Assembly (NCBI GenBank): GCA_964035575.1
Contig: OZ037841.1
Coordinates: forward strand, 1,364,001 to 1,428,000
DNA length: 64,000 nt
From: Rhynchopus sp. YZ270_cl-10
Taxonomy: Eukaryota > Euglenozoa > Diplonemea > Diplonemida > Diplonemidae
Reading direction: 5' to 3'
Positions 52,812 through 63,969 of this stretch are shown here, piece by piece (the first letter of the stretch is position 1; the number at the start of each line of letters is the position of its first letter). A program made the translations under genes and the position numbers. The notes under the pieces are model-generated. The model saw nothing but the letters and a program-made list of their open reading frames with translations, was not told where the DNA came from and made no database searches.

Positions 52812-53954
52812 TCGTGATTGCGTCTACACGACATTTGTGCTTTTGCAACCGATATTGTGGGGTGTCCCGGGCACGGCGTAATTCATGTGTATTGGGGCGT
52901 AATGGAGTGTAATGGAGGGAATTTAAACTTTTTGCTTTTTTTGCGTTTTCCCCCCGTTTTTTCAACACGAAAAGTCCAAAAAAGGTGACAACAAATTTTT
53001 TTTTGGCGAGTGGAGCAAAAAAAATTTACCTGGCTGACCATTGCCGAAGGAATTTTGCACTTTTTACCACCACAGATTACACGTTGTTTTACGATTTTTT
53101 CTATGCACTCATGCGTGCTGGGAAGCATGCCACCGGTGTTAATTTTTTACTGGCGTGGCTACATAACCGATTCCCCATGTTTCTACCGTGTTTCTACACA
53201 GTACACAGTACACAGTACACAGTACACAGTACACAGTACACAGTACACAGTACACAGTACACAGTACACAGTACACAGTACACAGTACACAGTACACAGT
53301 ACACAGTACACAGTACACAGTACACAAAAATGACCAAAACAGCTGATGTTTTGGCCGAATGCCACCCTATCAGGAATATTTTCCTGTATTCACACAAATT
53401 TTTTCTGGCCTCAATACCCCCAACCTACACGATTTTCGGTTCCGGCAAATTTTTGGAGCACCAAATATCGCGAAAAATTTCAATTTTTTTGGTGTCGTCC
53501 GCACATCCCTTTAGTAAAGACCAAAACACTGTAGCAACGACACCAAGGCGTTGTAATTCATGTGTAATGGGGTGTAATGGGGCGTAATGGGGTGTAAGTG
53601 GGTGAAAGTGGGTGAAATGGGGTGAAAGTGTGCGTAAGTGGGTGTTAGTGTGGTACCGCCGGGACACCCCATATTGCTTTTTTTTTTTACGATCATACAC
53701 ACGAGCTCTCTCTCTACGACTCATCTTATAACTATTTTTCTCCGCGAGTCATCTATCGGGTATCCCTTCCTCGCACTGGTTTTGTCGGGTTCACCAATGC
53801 AGTTCTTTACAGGACGCGTTGCACACAAAAAGTCCAAAATTTAATTTAGCCCAATTTCCACCAATATGTCACATCTCTGTTCCTCACTTCCCACCTCCAC
53901 CACCACCTCCACCACCACCTCCACCACCAACCTAGCTCTCGAACATCACACAAC
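52812..53954. other. Spacer with G/T-rich direct repeats and a minisatellite
   Basis: GTAATTCATGTGTAATGGGG-type sequence stands at 52878-52920 and again at 53551-53640, where GGGTGTAATG/GGGTGAAAG units run in tandem. Between them lies the 7-bp minisatellite and a CATAACCGATTCCCCATGTT word shared with the 46044 MITE, so 52878-53640 may be one element. A (CCACCA)n tract ends CCTAG at 53935, 19 nt before the next ATG, a probable acceptor. Confidence 0.6.
53195..53326 (+). repeat. 7-bp minisatellite (ACACAGT)n
   Basis: About 19 near-perfect tandem copies of ACACAGT. Confidence 0.97.
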
Positions 53955-55097
53955 ATGCCCTACGACATCAACGACGATGAAAACCGCCGCCTCGTCAACG
54001 ACGAGGAGGAGCTCTCCAAGGGCAAGACACCCCCTGCCTGGATGGTCCACGCAGCGCTGATCATCACACAACTCTCATTTGGCGGTGGCTCTGTGGTGGG
54101 CAAGCTTGGGGTCAGCGGCACCAACCCTGTTCTCTTTGCGCTTATCCGTGAGGGCATTGCGGGGCCGATGCTGATTGCGATGGCATTGTTTCAAAAGGTG
54201 GAGTGGCCGCGCCGTGAGCATATGCTGCGCCTCTTCTTCGCTGGGGTGTGCATCTTTGTGAACCAATTCTGTTTCATTGTTGGCCTGAAGCTGACGGACC
54301 CGACAACGGGGTCGGTGTGGCAGCCTTCACAACCTATCTTTGTTGCCACCCTCTCGATGATTCTCCGCTACGAATCGGTTGACCCCCGCAAAATCGCAGG
54401 AATTCTCTTTGCAGTCGCAGGCGCAACAGTCATGATTGTCATCCCTGGACCCTCCGACGACTCTAGCAGCGGCAGCGACAGCAACAGCAGCTCCGGGTCC
54501 GGCAGCGACGCCGCCTCGCACAACGTTATGGTAGGAAACCTTCTCTTCTTCTTGAACTGCTTCGGGACGGCCCTCTACGTGATCCTCACCAAGCCGCTTC
54601 TTGCACGCAAAGAATATATGTCCATCTCGATCACTGGCTGGTCCTACATCACTGCCTCCGTTCTCATGATGATCTCCGCGTTGGTCATCAACACCAACGA
54701 CTCCATGCTCAACTTCGTGTGCCCCCCGCATGACTGCCAAGGAGCGTGGGCCGTCCCTGGGTCGATGATCTGGGCTCTCGGGTACTGGATTTTTTTCAAC
54801 TCTGTGCTCGCATACGCTCTTATGACATGGGCGAATGGGTTTGCAAAGGCCTCTGTAGTGTCCGTGTACACGGTGCTCCAGCCGGTTACGTCCGCAGGTC
54901 TGTCCATGCTGATCATCGCAATGAAAGGGCACCACTGGGCCGTCACAGAGAAGGGATTCGCGGAGCCAGGACTCAAAGATTTGGGTGCCATCGGGGTGTT
55001 CATTGGTCTCGGGTTTGTGGTGTCCAAGTCGACCATGGACGATGCGCGTGGTCTCCGTCAAGGTGATGACATCGATTCAGTGATTTCAGGAGCGTAG
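53955..55097 (+). CDS. EamA/DMT-family transporter, 380 aa
   Basis: Drug/metabolite transporter superfamily membrane protein; substrate unknown. Start at 53955 behind an AG acceptor. After a hydrophilic N-terminus (about 25 residues) there are about ten hydrophobic segments in two EamA halves: for example AALIITQLSFGGGSVVGKLG, LIREGIAGPMLIAMALFQ, RLFFAGVCIFVNQFCFIVGL and, in the second half, GNLLFFLNCFGTALYVILTK, WIFFNSVLAYALMTWANG and ASVVSVYTVLQPVTSAGLSM. A Ser/Gly/Asp linker (DDSSSGSDSNSSSGSG) separates the halves. The QP motif in both halves (WQPSQPIF and LQPVTS) is typical of the plant WAT1-like branch. Short polar C-terminus. Intact and single exon. Confidence 0.9.
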   Translation: MPYDINDDENRRLVNDEEELSKGKTPPAWMVHAALIITQLSFGGGSVVGKLGVSGTNPVLFALIREGIAGPMLIAMALFQKVEWPRREHMLRLFFAGVCIFVNQFCFIVGLKLTDPTTGSVWQPSQPIFVATLSMILRYESVDPRKIAGILFAVAGATVMIVIPGPSDDSSSGSDSNSSSGSGSDAASHNVMVGNLLFFLNCFGTALYVILTKPLLARKEYMSISITGWSYITASVLMMISALVINTNDSMLNFVCPPHDCQGAWAVPGSMIWALGYWIFFNSVLAYALMTWANGFAKASVVSVYTVLQPVTSAGLSMLIIAMKGHHWAVTEKGFAEPGLKDLGAIGVFIGLGFVVSKSTMDDARGLRQGDDIDSVISGA

Positions 55098-55757
55098 AAC
55101 AGGAGAAATAATGTGAAAAAAAAGAGCCCCGATTTTGCTCTTTGTGTGTCTCATTAAAAAAACTACTGATTTTGACTGATTTCGAGTCGAAAAGAAGTCA
55201 TGTGTTAGTAGTAAAGCGACATTTTAGCAAAATAAAAATGAGGAGTATTCTTTGACACATACAGTATGGTGTACGGAAATCATAACAAAAGCAAAAGAAA
55301 AAAGAGAGAAGGGAAAAAAAAATAAAGTGGAGTTCATCCTCGGGTGTCTACACTAAAACAACCAAGTTTTCAAAATAAAATAAAACAGATGATAAAGCGA
55401 TGTACCGATATCGTTGTATACAAAATTTCGTGCGCTGATGTTGGGAAAGCCAAAAATAAAAAAAGGTTTGGCAGATTCCACTTCAGTACAAGCGTGGCTC
55501 AACATATTCACCCACAAAAAACGTTTGTTTGTACCCATGCGGTAATATATCTGGGGTGTAAAAAAAAATTTTGTACAGAGCTATGGGCAGAAATCGGGAA
55601 CCCCCACCACCGCACCCCACCCCCATCCGTGATTTACTTTTTTTGTGTTATTCTCGTTTCTGAATTTGGAAAGATGTGTGTGTACCGTGTATCCTTTGTG
55701 TTCATGCTAAATACAGGTGACCATGCCATGTCTGGTTCATCTCGCAATCTTTTTCTC

Positions 55758-55807
55758 AAGGTGACGAAGCACGGTGAGGCTTAGGTTCATCTTATAAAAA
55801 CTTTTCT
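55758..55807 (+). repeat. Hairpin repeat family A
   Basis: GGTGA-CGAAGC-ACGGTGAG-GCTTAG, then GTTCATCTTATAAAAAC. Confidence 0.8.
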
Positions 55808-56079
55808 TCCCCCCCCCCCCCCCCCCCCTAGGGGGGGCCACGTATAAGGAATTCCTTAAGGATTTGCTGTCCAAAACCCATTTTTTTGAAATTTAGGTGA
55901 AGAAATCCACTAAGGTGGGCGTGCCTGGCCGCAAATCGCCCTGGGGATCACCCAAATATCCCATTAAACCACCTGACAACCTCTACAGAGACTTTCCTGG
56001 TTAAAAAAAATCGGTTTTTTGTGAAAAATCTCCAAAAATGGCGTCACCAGATCGTCACCAAGATGGCCAAAATGCAACA

Positions 56080-56830
56080 CTTACCAAAAAAAATTTCCAG
56101 TCAGACAAAATTCCTTCTAAACACCCGAAAAACACCTCGGTCCACATCCGGTGGGGTCCCAGGGTGGAAATATATGGTTTTTACAGCTTTTAGGGGTCCT
56201 GTGGGGGCCCCAGATGCATTTTGCAGTGGGTGTGTGTGCCCCAAACGCTTAAAAGTACCCTTTTTTTAGTCACTTTTTTGACTTTTTTTGTACCTGAAAA
56301 CCCCCCAAAAAGTGCTAAGGCAGTCGGAATGGTGTCCAAACACCCAGGAAAATGTCCCCCAGACCTCATGTAGGGTGAAAAATAGCATTTTGGGCACTTG
56401 GGAGGGTTTTATAGGCCATGCAACACTTATGCAACACTTAAGCAACGGCTATGCAACGCCTAGCAGAAGACCGTTTATGTACCAAAAAAAAATAATTTCA
56501 ATTCATTCAAAACACCCAAAAAACACCTCAGTCCACCTCCAATGAGGTCCCGAGGTGGAAATGTGTGGATTTTGCAGCTTTTTGGGGTCCCTGGGGGGTT
56601 TTTGAGGGTGTTTTTTGTGTCTGCAACGCTTAAAATAACGGTACTTCCTCCCCTTTGTTGACGTTTTTCGCACCCAAAACCCAAAAACCCAAAAGGCGTG
56701 TTCAGGCAGTCGCAGAAGTGTCTAAATCCCTCCAAACTGCCCGACAGACCTCCTGAGCTGTGTAAAATCGTACTTGCAGCACTTGCTAGGACTTTTTTGG
56801 TCCCTGAAAATGACAACGTATCCTGTGCCT
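56080..56830 (+). repeat. Imperfect tandem duplication, units of about 350-400 bp
   Basis: Unit 1 (about 56080-56475) and unit 2 (about 56480-56830) share, in order, AACACCTC(G/A)GTCCAC, GGTGGAAAT, CAGCTTTT, AACGCTTAAAA, CAGTCG and CAGACCTC. Unit 1 also has its own GCAACACTTATGCAACACTT repeat. Origin unknown. Confidence 0.75.
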
Positions 56831-57632
56831 AAGTGCAGTAAAGCCTTGCTTGCCTCCTCCCATAACCAATGATTCGTGTGAATCCATTGTCGGTGTCCTT
56901 GACCAAGTTGCAAGCCACCACGGAAGGAGCCAGCACCCCGACAACACCGACTCACTGTCGCTGAAACCTAGACATCCTCTACAGTCTAGGTTGGGTTCCG
57001 TCTCTCTCAAGGGAAGAACTTGCCGCAGCACACACCAAAGCGCACCACAAAGGCAGGTCCATGCAAAGCACCCAGAAGCAGCAACTTGAAAAGTACAACA
57101 CTAGAGTGCTTGATCATTCACAAAGACAGAGATGCAGGAATTTGCGGAAGATTGTACACCCCTTGATGACGAAGACATCGGTACGATGAATAAGGAGCCT
57201 CTGGTCGCTATGCTGTCTCAGTGAGCAGTACAGGGATTCTATAGGCATATTAGGGGGTGGAAAAAGGCGGAAAAAGCGGGGAAAAACACCAAAAAATCAG
57301 GAAAAAGTACGAAATAGTGCTCAAAAGTGTGTTTTTCGTGGTTTTGGGTGATTTTTTGGGGGTTTGGGGGGGTTTTTGGGTGTTTTTTCGGGTTTTTCGC
57401 GGGTTTTTACGAAAAAAGTGGTTTTGGACAGCAAAAACGGCCGGACGGCCCCCCCTATCCCCCCCCCCGCATGCACGGCGGAGTCCGCCAAGCCCAGACT
57501 CAATCTCTGTGGCGGACCATGGGCGGACTCGTGCCTCGTTCAAGAGTGTCTGCATGCACACTTTATCAAATTCACTTTACTCAAAGTGAACAACCACGAG
57601 GATCTTTTTGGCCTCTTTCTTTTTTTTTTATC

Positions 57633-57680
57633 AAGGTGACTTAGCACGAGAGGCTTAGGTGCATCTCATAAACTTTTCCT
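57633..57680 (+). repeat. Hairpin repeat family A, near-consensus
   Basis: GGTGA-CTTAGC-ACGAGAG-GCTTAG, then GTGCATCTCATAAACTTTTC. One mismatch in the stem. Confidence 0.85.
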
Positions 57681-58469
57681 TTTTTTCTCTTTTTTCAATT
57701 CTTCGGTGTGTGACGAATTTCTTTTGTTTATTTTGTGTCCGGGGTCTCGTTAAGAGCGTTTGTCATGGTCCCTGATAGCCACGAGAGTGCTTCTCCAAAT
57801 GCAGTGTGAAAACTCTCAAAATTGCCATGTCGTGTGGCAATAACCAGGGACAGTTTTGATGAGTGTTCTCCCCCTCAATCCATTCACATCCCCCCTCTCT
57901 GGTCGGGAGCCATCATGAAAAGCAAGACACACACAAGATGCACTCCGTTGAAGCCCGTGGTCGAGACTGTTCTAGCCCACCTTTGGTTTCACCGTGCTTC
58001 CTTTTCAGCTTCCGTACCCCCCATTTCCCCTATGCTATATGTTGGAAAGAAAATATTGGAAGATTGTACTAAACTGCACTTTCAAGAAAGAAAGGACGCA
58101 GAGATACCTGCAGGGTTGTTTTTTCCTGTGACCCGTAAAGAAAGCAACTGAAACATGCCTTGTGGCTAAGTAGTATCAGGTTCTTATACTTTAGAGGTGT
58201 TTAGAGACGTGTTGACTTGAATGATGCCAGTCCCCGCATCGTTCAAGTGAGTGTCCAAATATTTTAACCCCCTAGCATTTAACACAAGGAAGGTTTGCAC
58301 CGGTTCTCATAATATGGGAGGGGGTGCGTTGTGTGGCACAGTCCACTATTTTTCTTCTTTTACAATTATCCGACTCCGATGAATAGGGTAACGCACGGTC
58401 CGTTGGATACTTCATCCCCACGTGCATTTTATTGCTTTTGTAATAGAGCCTTCCCTGGTCCTTTTATTT

Positions 58470-58516
58470 AAGGTGACGAAGCACGTGAGGATTAGGTTCA
58501 TTTTATAACCCTTTTC
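58470..58516 (+). repeat. Hairpin repeat family A
   Basis: GGTGA-CGAAGC-ACGTGAG-GATTAG, then GTTCATTTTATAACCC. Confidence 0.75.
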
Positions 58517-59179
58517 TTTATTTGCTCTGTGGACACATTAATGAAGAGAATGCAAAATTTCGGAGGCGGTGCTGAACAACTTTTCCGCAACCATTGCGCG
58601 TTGCCCAGTGTGAATTCATCAGAGGGCTAGCTTGTCTGGGAACGTGGGTCAAGCTGGCCGAAGTTGTTGGTTCCTGACCCACGGAATGAACACGACCGCA
58701 AGCAGGCAAAACCCCTGCTGACCTACAATTTTTTTTTGACCCCGATATCTGCAGATTGACACCTTTTTTTTTCAAAACCAAGCTAGTACCCTGAATTCAT
58801 CATAAGCTTTAAAAACGAAACGTGTTCACACCCAAATATATTTAGCTCTCGGGTGATATTCTGCTATTATCAATAGCTGTAACTGCAACTCGCACATCAA
58901 TTAATTGTTGTTTTATTTTCTTTATCTTTTAGAGAGGCCACTCGAGCAATGCTCCGAAGTTTTCCACCCTCCCCCCACTCCCCCACCTCCACACCGCACA
59001 CAACCATCGGATGCCTATGAACAAAGCCATCTCCTTAAATGGCTGGCATCGGATGGCAGGTGTGCGTGCCCTGTAGAGATTCACAGGGCTCCTCTAAGTG
59101 GCCAGAGAGCTGCTCTTTCTGAAGTGCAATGCATGACTGTGTGCGTCCTTCAGGAGTGTTGCCAGGCTAGGTTTTGTTT

Positions 59180-59220
59180 AAGGTACACTGCCGCGAGAGG
59201 GCTTTGTATTTCAAGTCAAG
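59180..59220 (+). repeat. Dispersed repeat family E
   Basis: AAGGTACACTGCCGCGAGAG then GGCTTTGTATTTCAAGTCAAG, related to 31488 and 31651. Confidence 0.7.
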
Positions 59221-60154
59221 TTTTGTTTTCCCCCACGTGCCTGCATTCCAAGTGTCCGCACGTTATTTGTGCATGTGTGTAGTTTCTTGTCAAGTTCACC
59301 TTTTTTGTGACAAAATTGTTTTTCTGAAATATCATGGGCAGCGCTTAGGAGGGTGAACGGAACGCCCTCTGTTTTTGTCTGGTAGTATCACTTTAACACT
59401 GTGATTTTGACGGAGGTTTTCACTTTCTCTCATTATTTTTGTTCAACTTCTCTTTTTGTTCCTCTTGTTGTCTATTTCTATGATAACTGCTTACGTCCCG
59501 CACGCACGTAAATACCCCACCTCGCCCCTCCTCCAGAGGGGAACATACAGATTTTGATACAGCAAATTTGCGAAACGGGGAAGGCGTGCTTCGAGCAAAC
59601 AAAGCATAGCGGTTAGGGGTGAACAGACACACATAGGTACCGGCATGTGTACAGCATCTCTGCCATTTTTTGGACGGAAATTGAACCTTGGACCTCGTCC
59701 AACAAAAACAAATCAAATGGCTAAATAATGGTGTAAGACCGAGAGAGAGAGAGACTCTGCCACACTCATCATGGATTAAAGTGAGTCCTCTGTCAAATAG
59801 CCTCTGGGTGACATCTGTTTGTTGAACAGAATCATTCGTTTTTTTTTTCCTTCATTCTTTCCTTTTGCTGCGCGATACTGCAAGAACAAAGAAACTGTCA
59901 CATAAGAATGGGCTGAACTGCTCCTGAACTACCAACGTTGTATCGTCAAAAAAGAGACCCACCCCACCCAACCCTCTGACACTTTACAAATACCCAAATA
60001 ACCCAAGACTACCTTTTGCAATACCAAGGGTGACACTAGAACTTCTTTCCACTTTCTTCTTCGAATCCTTCACTTTTTGATTTTCGTCTCACTTTTTCAC
60101 GTTTTCACCTTTTCACTATACTTCACCCCATCCCCGCCAGGAAGCACACCTACT

Positions 60155-63100
60155 ATGTTGTTATGCGCCATCGCGTACGTCGCCACAGCGTCCACTGCGT
60201 CAACTGTATTCACCACACCCCGCATCGCCTGCACCGTACAATGCCCGCAAGGCTATGCTCCAGCCCCTAATAACCCAACCTGCCCTGCAGGCACACCCTG
60301 CACCGTGCAGGACTGTTGTTGGGAAACCTGCGCTTCAACGGGGGTGGACTGTGTTGCGGGCGACATTGCAGTTTCACCTGAAGTACCTTGCGCACCTATT
60401 GGGGGTATCTGTACGGAACAGACCTGCTGCAAAAAGACGTGCCAGAGCCACTCCTGCACCCAGGGACTCCCGAAGGATGCCCAAGACACACCCTGCCCAG
60501 CAGCAGGGTGCGATGATGCTCTCTGTTGCGAATCTTTCTGTGATAACCACATCTGCAGCGAAGGTGCCAGCCTCACCACACCCCCATCCGCACCATGCAG
60601 GCTTCCCTTCTGCACCGACCACGAATGCTGTGCGCGAACCTGCCAGAGTCACGCTATCTCCTGTCCTAAGGGATATGCCGGTGCCGCAAAGGATACTCCT
60701 TGCTCTCCAGATTTGGACACACCCTGCTCTGCAAAGGAATGCTGTGAATTGACCTGCGCGTCTGCAGCGTCTATTTGTGAGGCTGTGAATAAGAGGGTGG
60801 CGCCGAAGGATGAAGCCGTGCTGTGTCCTGGGCAGCGTTGCAATGAAGGGTTGTGCTGTAGTGCGAAGCTGCCGACCTGTGCGTCCTTTGTTTGTCCTGA
60901 TGTGACTGATATAAAGACGGACCCAGATCATATCTGCTCCTCTGGCTGTGATGTGGTGGAGTGTTGTACAGCGTCCTGTGCACATCCTTCATTTGTGTGC
61001 GCATCTGACCATATCCGCCGCCCGACAGCCCATGCTCTTCCCTGTCCTGGTACCTCCCCTTCCACCTGCAGTGACTCTCTCTGCTGCACCGCACCTGATC
61101 CCACCGCAACCCCAACCACACCCCCAGCTACAACCGCACCGAACACATCAGCACCTTCAACAGAGGCTCCCGACACAGACCCGCCAAGGACGGAGCCGCC
61201 AAGAACAGAAGCTCCGGAGACCGATGCGCCGAGAACTGAATCTCCAAAGACAGAGTCGCCGAGGACAGACGCACCGATGACACCACATCCAAGCACAGTG
61301 TCGCCAGCAACAGAGGCACCAAAAACGGGGGTGCCGGCAACGGGGTCGCCCATGGCATATAGCGAAGCTGTGGGGGCGTTGTTGAGGGTGGTGGAGGTGG
61401 AGGATGGGGACGAGACCGTGCTGCACAACGTATTCCGCTCTGAGGCAGTGCGCACCCCAGGCGGTGTGTCCGCACACTTTGCGGGCACAGTTGTCCCGCT
61501 GGGTGCCCTCGCCTTTGAAGTGCTCTGGCGCGGCACCAACGAAGAAGCCGCACAGAGCATCTTCGTTAACACACCCGACGCTTTCGTCTGCAACGGCGGG
61601 CCCTGCGTCATCATTGTATGTCCCCCCCCAATTTCAGTTTTTCCACATACCTCAACTTTCTCTTTTCCCGCCTGAATAACTGGGGGGCTCAGGAAACAAA
61701 CAAACACTAAATACAACCCCTCTCACATACCCCCATTATTTCCCACATCAAACCCTTTGAATTCAAGATAACCTCACAAGCTTCATCTAATCTCTCTCCC
61801 CTCCATCAGGCAACCAACGTCAACCCTTCCGACTCCTCACACGGGGTATACCAAAGCACAGGAGAGATGGACGGCTTCGCATCAGTCGTGTCAGACGGGG
61901 AAGGCATTGTTGTCACACTCCAGGGCACCTCCTTCCGTGCCTCCGCACCACACAGCGAGGTTCTTACCATACAGTACGCTGCAATGCTGCTCCCTGACGC
62001 CGTTCCTACCGCACTGTGTACCGCACCATCGGACCCCCCCGCTTGCCTCTGCAGCAACGGTACAGCTACACTCTGCTCCCTCGGCGAGGCGATCCACATT
62101 ACCGGAGAGGTCTTCTCTCTCCCCGAGGTTGCCCACCAAAACGAACAAGAAGTTGTCTCCAGCACCGCAATCTTCGCCACTGCAGGAATTACTGCAGTAT
62201 TAGGCGGCAGCGGGGTCAGCTCTGGAGGTGCCTTGGTAAAACTATCATTGATCTCCCGGTCATGCCCTTCTGAGGAGGTGATAGAATTGGATCATATCCT
62301 GAACCCTTTACACTTAAAGCTAGGCTCGCAAGAAAGCATGCGGGAAGTGCACGGCGCTCAGGTAGGTGGCGTGATATTGCTCCTAGCGTTGGCCGTATGT
62401 AGTGCAGGGGTAGCGGGAGTGGTGTGGTGGAGGTTGGGAGGGGAGAGAAGGAGGCAACGAAGGTTTATCAGTGTGAAACGCCGGCTGTATCCTGCAGGGG
62501 TGGATGTGCGTGATGTCGAATGTGAGAAATTTGCGTTGGTTGTTCCCTCCCGCTGGGGTGCGACGGAGATTCGCTACATCCTCGCGCGAGGCAGATTTGG
62601 TTGGCTGCTCATCCCCATTACCTTCATCTTCGGTGGGGCAGTGCTATGCTGTGCTTCGACGCTCTTCTATTCAACGGCTCCCCTCTTCCAAGCGCTTAGT
62701 GCAGTGGAGATTTTTTTGCTTCTCATGTTCGTGATGTATTGTGGTCGGGCTGGAGTTCGTTCTGTAATGTTTGCGGACACAGAGGAGCTCCAGGACCCGG
62801 GGTTTATCAAAAAAATGTTTTGGGGTGAAGTGGAGTGGCAGTTAAGGGAGACCGGGTGTGCGGAGAGTGCGAGGCGTGCCTTTGTATGGGTGGATTTGCA
62901 TCGTCTTGCGTTTGATGGGTTTAAAAAGCATTGTCGCTGCTTTTTTGGGTTTGAATTGCTGGTTACGGCGGCAGTGGCGGGGGTAGCTGCGTGGAACCCA
63001 AATACTACTTCCGCATGCGAAACGAAGTCGTACCTCCTCCTTGGCCTCATGGCAGCGTTTTCGCTTATCCTAATTATTCTCCGACCTTACATTGCTTGGT

Positions 63101-63969
63101 ACGAAAACATCATGGTGTCGTTGGTAGCAGTCGCAGAAACAACCCTTATCCTTCTTGTCATCCTCGCCGCGAGAGAAGACGACGCAGAAGGCTCTGTCTA
63201 CGCGGAGTATGCATCGTACCTCTCCGTTGGTGTGCTCTGGGCGGTGACAGTCAAAACGCTTCTCGATTTGGCGATTTTTGTTATCGATGAACACAGCGTC
63301 TGGACTGAACTTTCTGGCAAAGGCAGTTTCTTGAGACATCTCCTTTTATGCGGCAATACAGTCGGAACAACTGACAACTTTGTTGCGAGAGAGGAGATTG
63401 GGTTAGAAGAAGCACGCATCAGTGATGACGAGGAGAGGAGCGATGAGGAGGACGATGAGGATGATGACGACGAAGATGACAACATGGTCGAAGCACAAAG
63501 CAGCAGCAGTGGCACAGCTACCAACCCGCTCCTCCTGCGCTCCGCAGCGTCGTCGCATACGATGCCCCCCACCCACCACATGCCCCGCGGTGTCTTCGCA
63601 CTCCAACCCCCAGTTGTCAACGTTGTTCCCCTCTCAGACGCAGTGTCCGTTCGCGATTCTATTCGCATTTCTACCGCTGTTGCAAACACAAACCCAGTTG
63701 CCTTCAATAGACCAGCTCCCGGAACTCCGGTAACGACACACCGGGCATACCCCTATCCACAGCGCCAGAGAGGGAACACATTTGGGGGTGTTAGTGGTGG
63801 CAGTAGTGGGGGCATATGGCCTGTGGTCGCAAATTCTGAAGCCCTTGCCCCACCCAAACCCCGTCGCTCCTCCTTCATACAAACACGAAGCCCGTCAGAC
63901 CTGATGCTTCCTCTCGCGGATGATGCTGATGAGCATCCAGGAACACCACCGCCACCGGTGTTGTTGTGA
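60155..63969 (+). CDS. Large Cys-rich, Thr/Pro-stalked multi-TM membrane protein, two exons
   Basis: Exons 60155-61615 and 61810-63969 (intron 194 nt, GTATGT...CATCAG, phase 0) give 1206 aa. The ATG at 60155 gives a signal peptide (MLLCAIAYVATASTA) and lies 14 nt after a pyrimidine tract ending in AG. Residues about 20-330 hold eight or so Cys modules with CC pairs (CTVQDCCWETC, CDDALCCESFC, CSAKECCELTC). A TEAP/TDAP/TESP-type stalk follows (about 340-415), then a folded ectodomain, a membrane segment (GGVILLLALAVCSAGVAGVV), further hydrophobic segments (IPITFIFGGAVLCCAS; LGLMAAFSLILIILRPYI; VSLVAVAETTLILLVILA), an acidic stretch (SDEDDEDDDDEDD) and a Pro/Ser tail. Probably a surface receptor or adhesin, related in architecture to the 40220 gene. 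Confidence 0.85.

Larger units (their letters stand above)
55098..60154. other. Five-kb gene-poor stretch
   Basis: Includes a dispersed-repeat copy at 55345-55385 (shared with 2993-3030), a C22 run at 55808, family A at 55758, 57633 and 58470, an imperfect tandem duplication at 56080-56830, and family E at 59180. A frame at 56850-57089 and its opposite strand show no recognisable domain. The 60041-60140 pyrimidine tract ending CGCCAG is a probable acceptor for the next gene. No other gene is supported. Confidence 0.55.

Noticed and set aside
56850-57089. 79-aa frame with polar composition after the tandem duplication
   Set aside because: Both strands are open for similar lengths and neither has a recognisable domain or good start context.
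59670-59720. A tRNA-like end on the minus strand (GGTTCAATTTCC next to CCGTCCA)
   Set aside because: The T-stem does not pair properly, and no D-arm, anticodon arm or matching acceptor strand could be placed.
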